A stretch of DNA of 64,000 nucleotides. It comes from Candidatus Hydrogenedentota bacterium. Its GTDB lineage: Bacteria > Hydrogenedentota > Hydrogenedentia > Hydrogenedentales > JAEUWI01. Below, one piece after another: positions 60,823-64,000 of this stretch; the first letter of the stretch is position 1; the number at the start of each line of letters is the position of its first letter. The notes under the pieces were generated by a model. That model was not told the DNA's origin, made no database searches, and saw only the letters and a list, made by a program, of their open reading frames with translations. Where the stretch lies: positions 31,685 to 95,684 of the forward strand of contig JAEUWI010000026.1 in assembly GCA_016791475.1 (NCBI GenBank). The letters are read 5' to 3'. A program made the position numbers and the translations under genes.

Positions 60823-61712
60823 TTACGATGGACACCTTCTGGATATTGGTCATCGGCAGCCTGGTCGCCGCTTCGTGTTCCCTGGTGGGCTGCTTCCTCG
60901 TGCTGCGTCGACTCTCCATGCTGGGCGACGCCATCAGCCACGCCGTGCTGCCCGGCATCGTCATCGCCTTCATGCTGACCGGCAGCCGCAACATCGTCCC
61001 CATGCTCGTCGGCGCCATGGCCATGGGCATGCTCACCGCATTTCTGACCGACGTGCTCAACCGCTTCGGTAAACTCCAGTCCGACGCCGCCATGGGCGTG
61101 ACCTTCACGTGGCTCTTCGCCATCGGGGTGATCCTGGTAAGCAAATACACGGGCACCGTGGATCTCGACGTGGACTGCGTGCTGTACGGCGAGATCGTCT
61201 TTGCGCCCCTCGACACCCTGACCTGGGGCGATTACAACCTCGGGCCGCGCGCCGTCTGGCTCACGGGTGCGGTCTCCGTATTCAATCTGATCTTCGTGCT
61301 TCTCGGCTACAAGCAGCTCAAGATCTGCTCCTTCGACCCCGCCCTCGCCGCATCCATCGGGATCAACGTGGCCTTCTGGCACTACCTTCTCATGGGCTTC
61401 GTGTCGTTGACCACCGTCGCCTCCTTCGAGAGCGTGGGGGCCATCCTCGTGGTGGCCATGCTCATCGTGCCCGCCAACACGGCCTATCTGCTCACCGATC
61501 GCCTCTCTCACATGCTCATGATTTCCGTGATCGTGGGCGTGCTCAGCGCCCTCGGCGGCTACGCCCTGGCGGCCTGGGTCGACGGCGCCATCGCCGGTGC
61601 CATGGCCGTCGTCAGCGGCGGACTCTACGTCCTCGCGGCACTGGCCTCACCACGACACGGCGTACTGCCGAAGTTTTTGCGCCAGCGCAAACAGCTCGTG
61701 GCGCCGGAGTGA
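60819..61712 (+). CDS. Second metal ABC transporter permease (TroD-like)
   Basis: A 297-residue permease with eight membrane helices, including RRLSMLGDAISHAVLPGIVI and GAILVVAMLIVPANTAYLLT, the family motifs. It has no fused regulator. Its ATG overlaps the stop of the fusion gene. The transporter thus uses two different permeases, as in Treponema TroCD. Confidence 0.92.
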   Translation: MITMDTFWILVIGSLVAASCSLVGCFLVLRRLSMLGDAISHAVLPGIVIAFMLTGSRNIVPMLVGAMAMGMLTAFLTDVLNRFGKLQSDAAMGVTFTWLFAIGVILVSKYTGTVDLDVDCVLYGEIVFAPLDTLTWGDYNLGPRAVWLTGAVSVFNLIFVLLGYKQLKICSFDPALAASIGINVAFWHYLLMGFVSLTTVASFESVGAILVVAMLIVPANTAYLLTDRLSHMLMISVIVGVLSALGGYALAAWVDGAIAGAMAVVSGGLYVLAALASPRHGVLPKFLRQRKQLVAPE

Positions 61713-61713
61713 A

Positions 61714-61825
61714 TTGAAGGCTGAAGTTTGAAGGCTGAAGTATGAAAAATCACCAATAGCCCGCGCTTCATCCTTCAGACTTCATCCTTCAGACTTCATC
61801 CTTCAGACTTCATCCTACAGCCTTC
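61714..61825. repeat. Inverted heptanucleotide repeats
   Basis: The left arm (61714-61746) has GAAGGCT/GAAGTTT heptamers and the right arm (61766-61825) has TTCATCC/TTCAGAC heptamers repeated about three and a half times, ending CAGCCTTC. The arms are complementary and could form a hairpin with an 18-20-base loop between two convergent genes. Confidence 0.7.
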
Positions 61826-61826
61826 C

Positions 61827-62738
61827 TCACCTGAATAGCGGATCGCTCGTCGCGGGCTTTGCACCGCCCATCGAGCCATAACCCCCGCCGTGGCCGATGG
61901 GATTTTCTCCGATCCAACGCTCGTCGATGGGCTCCGATGCCGCCTGATAACGCGTGTCCGAAGAAAAGCGTACGCGGTGGACCGGGCTGCGGTTGTCCAG
62001 CGAGCCATGCAGCATGAACATGGGCATGATCACCACGTCACCCGCCTTGAAATTCGCCGACAGCAGGTGTACCCCGCGCTCCGTCGCCAGCGACACCGGA
62101 TCCAGCGTCACATGGCCGGGGCGCGATTTGTCCTTGTCCACATCCAGCCCGCGGAATTCCTCGTGCAGGTCCGTCCACCGGTGTGAATCCTCCACCAGGA
62201 GCAGGGGCCCTTCATCCAGCGTCGCATCGCCCAACGGCGTCCACACCGTGAAAAGGCGGTCCGTGCCGCGATTCATATACACATGATCAAAGTGAAAAGC
62301 CGAGGCCCGACCCGGATGCATCGTGCGGAGCCACAAAAAGTCATAGGACCGCACCGGCTCCCCGATGAGCGTCTCCATGATCTTTACGATGTTGCCACTG
62401 TGCGTCACCTTGCGCAACGCCGCACCTTCGCACATGGACTGCCAGAACGCACCCAAATCTTCCACCAACTCGCCCCGCCGACTCGTGTGCGACGATATGG
62501 CGTCTTCATACGGCTCCGCCAATTCACCCACGGCCGCCAGGCGCGCGATCACCTCCGCACGCGCCGCCAGCACATCTTCGATATTCAGCACCCCGCGCAA
62601 AAACAGATAGCCGTCCTCCGCCATCCGCGCCTGAAGTCCCTCCGAATCCGAAACCAGATCGGCGCTATCGCGCAACTCGGCGAGCATGCCCTCGGGGATG
62701 GGGTGCTGGTGGGTCGAAAGATTCGCGGGAATATTCAT
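61827..62738 (-). CDS. Phytanoyl-CoA dioxygenase family protein
   Basis: A 303-residue Fe(II)/2-oxoglutarate oxygenase. The metal motif HxD is in FHFDHVYMNR, the second His in MFMLHGSLDNRSP, and the 2-OG Arg in HRVRFSSDTRYQ. Such enzymes hydroxylate varied small molecules; phytanoyl-CoA itself need not be the substrate. The start MNIPANL follows GGAG at 13 bases. It is a single gene facing the transporter operon. Confidence 0.88.
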   Translation of the reverse strand: MNIPANLSTHQHPIPEGMLAELRDSADLVSDSEGLQARMAEDGYLFLRGVLNIEDVLAARAEVIARLAAVGELAEPYEDAISSHTSRRGELVEDLGAFWQSMCEGAALRKVTHSGNIVKIMETLIGEPVRSYDFLWLRTMHPGRASAFHFDHVYMNRGTDRLFTVWTPLGDATLDEGPLLLVEDSHRWTDLHEEFRGLDVDKDKSRPGHVTLDPVSLATERGVHLLSANFKAGDVVIMPMFMLHGSLDNRSPVHRVRFSSDTRYQAASEPIDERWIGENPIGHGGGYGSMGGAKPATSDPLFR

Positions 62739-63615
62739 GAAACTGCGTTCTCCGGTGTTGGGCTATGGGGGATTGCTCTCACTGCGGAAATGATAATGGA
62801 TGGATAGGTTCGGAGTAAAACGAGGGGCGGGAGGGGGAAACAGTGTCCCGAATCGAGAATTCGGACGACTGAATGTAGGTCTATTCGAGCTTATTTCACA
62901 ATGAGTATCGTCCTTTCGCTGCCATGGCAACCGTCGAAATTTTTTACTTGACATTCACGCAAGACAGGAGTAGATTCGAAATCAGCGGCAATAAGTCGCG
63001 GCAGTACAAAACACATTCTCGGGCTCATGACACCAAGGAGGAGGGCTTCCGCCATGTACCTGTTCGTCCGCCCAGTCGGATCTTCGACTCGCCACCAATT
63101 TTTTCTTCGGTGCGACTCCGTCTTCACCGCGCTCACCTTCCTCCCCAGTTCCGTGCAGGCGTGGCAATTCCTGCCTGCGGTGTATGCGGGGGGGGGGCAA
63201 CAGATTCCATTGATTTGGAAGCCCTGCTCGACATGGAGGCCTCCCTGCGAGACGACTCTGCGTCCCGCGTGCCCGAGAACCCACTGTCCCCTCTCCGCCT
63301 GACCGAACGCGCGTCCTCGCGGGTCGGAAATGCGCCGCTGGCCGCCGACTTATCTGTCCTTCCCGCAAGAGCGGGAATCTACGAACGCGGCGAAGTAAAC
63401 CCTGCAAGCGCATTGGATCCCTGCCTTGCCGTGGATGACAGTCTACGTTTGCGCAACAACGCAGCTACATCCGAAGGCCTCGCCTCCGAACTCGCCCAGT
63501 CGGAGGGATCCGCGTGAAACCTAAATATTGCAATGACACCCTCGTCGTTTCGTATTAAAGTTTGACTCAAAGCCGCCGCACCGGGGCCTACTCTTAGCCT
63601 AGAAGGAGGAGAGTT
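62739..63615. other. Region with no convincing gene
   Basis: 877 bases. Open frames are present on both strands (for example 62924-63517 plus), but they are low in recognisable residues, lack ribosome sites, and run through a REP-like palindrome TTCCCGCAAGAGCGGGAA (63360-63377). A ten-G run at 63188-63197 joins two frames; a decayed or frameshifted gene is possible. No function can be assigned. Confidence 0.5.
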
Positions 63616-63951
63616 TTGCGAAAGCTATTCATTGGAATGAGTGCCGTCTTGTGCATAGGTGCCTTGTCGGGAGTTTTGACCGCTATTCATTCAGCTCGAA
63701 GTAGCGTTGCGGCTACAGTCCCCATCGTGTCCGACCTCGTCGAGACTAGTGCCAGATCGGAGCACACAAACGATACTGAGGAGAAAATCCTGTCGACCGG
63801 AGTCGATCAAAGTCTTAGTGTAGAGGAAAACGTTGCGAAGTCGCCGAAAGATAGATTTAACGTGAGCCCGGTACTACAGGAAATGCTCTTAAAAAGTCAT
63901 TCGGACTTGCCGATAGATGTGCGACTCAAGACAATACTCGCTATAGGGTAG
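63616..63951 (+). CDS. Small secreted protein, 3-prime end possibly interrupted
   Basis: A 111-residue protein with a signal peptide (RKLFIGMSAVLCIGALSGVL, cut near HSA) and a Ser/Glu-rich hydrophilic rest. The start is TTG at 63616, fixed by AAGGAGGAG 7 bases upstream. GC is clearly below its neighbours. The stop codon TAG is formed by bases that may belong to an incoming element (see 63946), so the natural C-terminus could be longer. No family recognised. Confidence 0.6.
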   Translation: MRKLFIGMSAVLCIGALSGVLTAIHSARSSVAATVPIVSDLVETSARSEHTNDTEEKILSTGVDQSLSVEENVAKSPKDRFNVSPVLQEMLLKSHSDLPIDVRLKTILAIG

Positions 63952-64000
63952 TGTCAAATAGTTTCTGTAAATACTGTCCACTTGGGTAGTGTTTGCTGTT
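63946..64000. mobile_element. Possible insertion-sequence end
   Basis: From 63946 the sequence GGGTAGTGTCAAATAGTTTC, then TGTAAATACTGTCCACTTGG, resembles the end of Mutator/IS256-type elements, which often read GTGTCAAAT..TCTGTAAA at the tip. GGGTAGTGT recurs at 63985. The window ends before any transposase. This is a tentative reading from memory of such termini. Confidence 0.3.

Noticed and set aside
62982..63413. Opposite-strand open frame in the same region
   Set aside because: Arg-rich shadow with no start signal or known motif.
62924..63517. A 197-residue open frame on the plus strand
   Set aside because: No ribosome site, no recognisable domain, runs through a G10 run and a REP palindrome, and has a low-complexity composition.

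Overview
The window is a GC-rich bacterial chromosome segment with about 45 recognisable protein genes and no rRNA, tRNA or CRISPR array that I could find. Two lipoproteins with long Gly-Glu linkers, PEP-CTERM proteins, a formylglycine-type sulfatase-modifier-like lipoprotein, a phytanoyl-CoA dioxygenase and small peptides carrying the DUF1559-like LLLPAVQ...NNLKQLGLA...HN signature suggest a member of the PVC/Hydrogenedentota-like lineages. That placement is inference from gene style only.

Layout. 1-5 kb: isoprenoid, purine salvage and lipid genes (ispD fragment, YacL-type PIN/TRAM protein, purine nucleoside phosphorylase, DUF167, accA), then a 45-residue Cys/His microprotein with its own promoter and terminator. 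5-9 kb: FMN reductase, a small terminal-inverted-repeat element, a lipoprotein, a diguanylate cyclase and two tandem double-glycine-leader peptides behind a sigma-54-type promoter. 9-18 kb: purine synthesis (stand-alone IMP-cyclohydrolase-like domain, purD, purC, purF) with signalling genes, an orphan ExbD and a GH4 glycosidase. 18-28.5 kb: an esterase, the Gly-Glu lipoprotein, and a type I restriction-modification locus (hsdM, hsdS, accessory genes, fic, hsdR) whose accessory genes are separated by copies of the hsdS 3-prime tail and by heptanucleotide repeats. 28.5-39.4 kb: dxs, mgtE, a RecQ-like protein that has lost its ATPase motifs, an SGNH hydrolase and a compact trpDCFBA operon. 39.4-49 kb: an NtrC-type response regulator and its kinase, two related PEP-CTERM proteins and a pseudopilin operon. 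Both of the latter are preceded by sigma-54-type promoters. 49-57.5 kb: CAP lipoprotein, DinB, a ROK kinase, prepilin peptidase, manA, and an ECF sigma with a FecR/zinc-finger anti-sigma. 57.5-62.8 kb: a TroABCD-like metal ABC transporter with a permease fused to a DtxR/MntR-like regulator, then a dioxygenase. 62.8-64 kb: low-information sequence, a small secreted protein, and a possible insertion-sequence end at the window edge.

The most interesting thread is a possible sigma-54 regulon. Three boxes with near-consensus -24/-12 sequence lie before the double-glycine peptides, the PEP-CTERM pair and the pseudopilin operon. An NtrC-family regulator with an unusual GAFTNA loop lies between. The two peptides fuse a bacteriocin-style leader to a pilin/DUF1559-like core, an arrangement I do not recognise as a described family. 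All assignments come from reading the sequence by eye; no database search was made.
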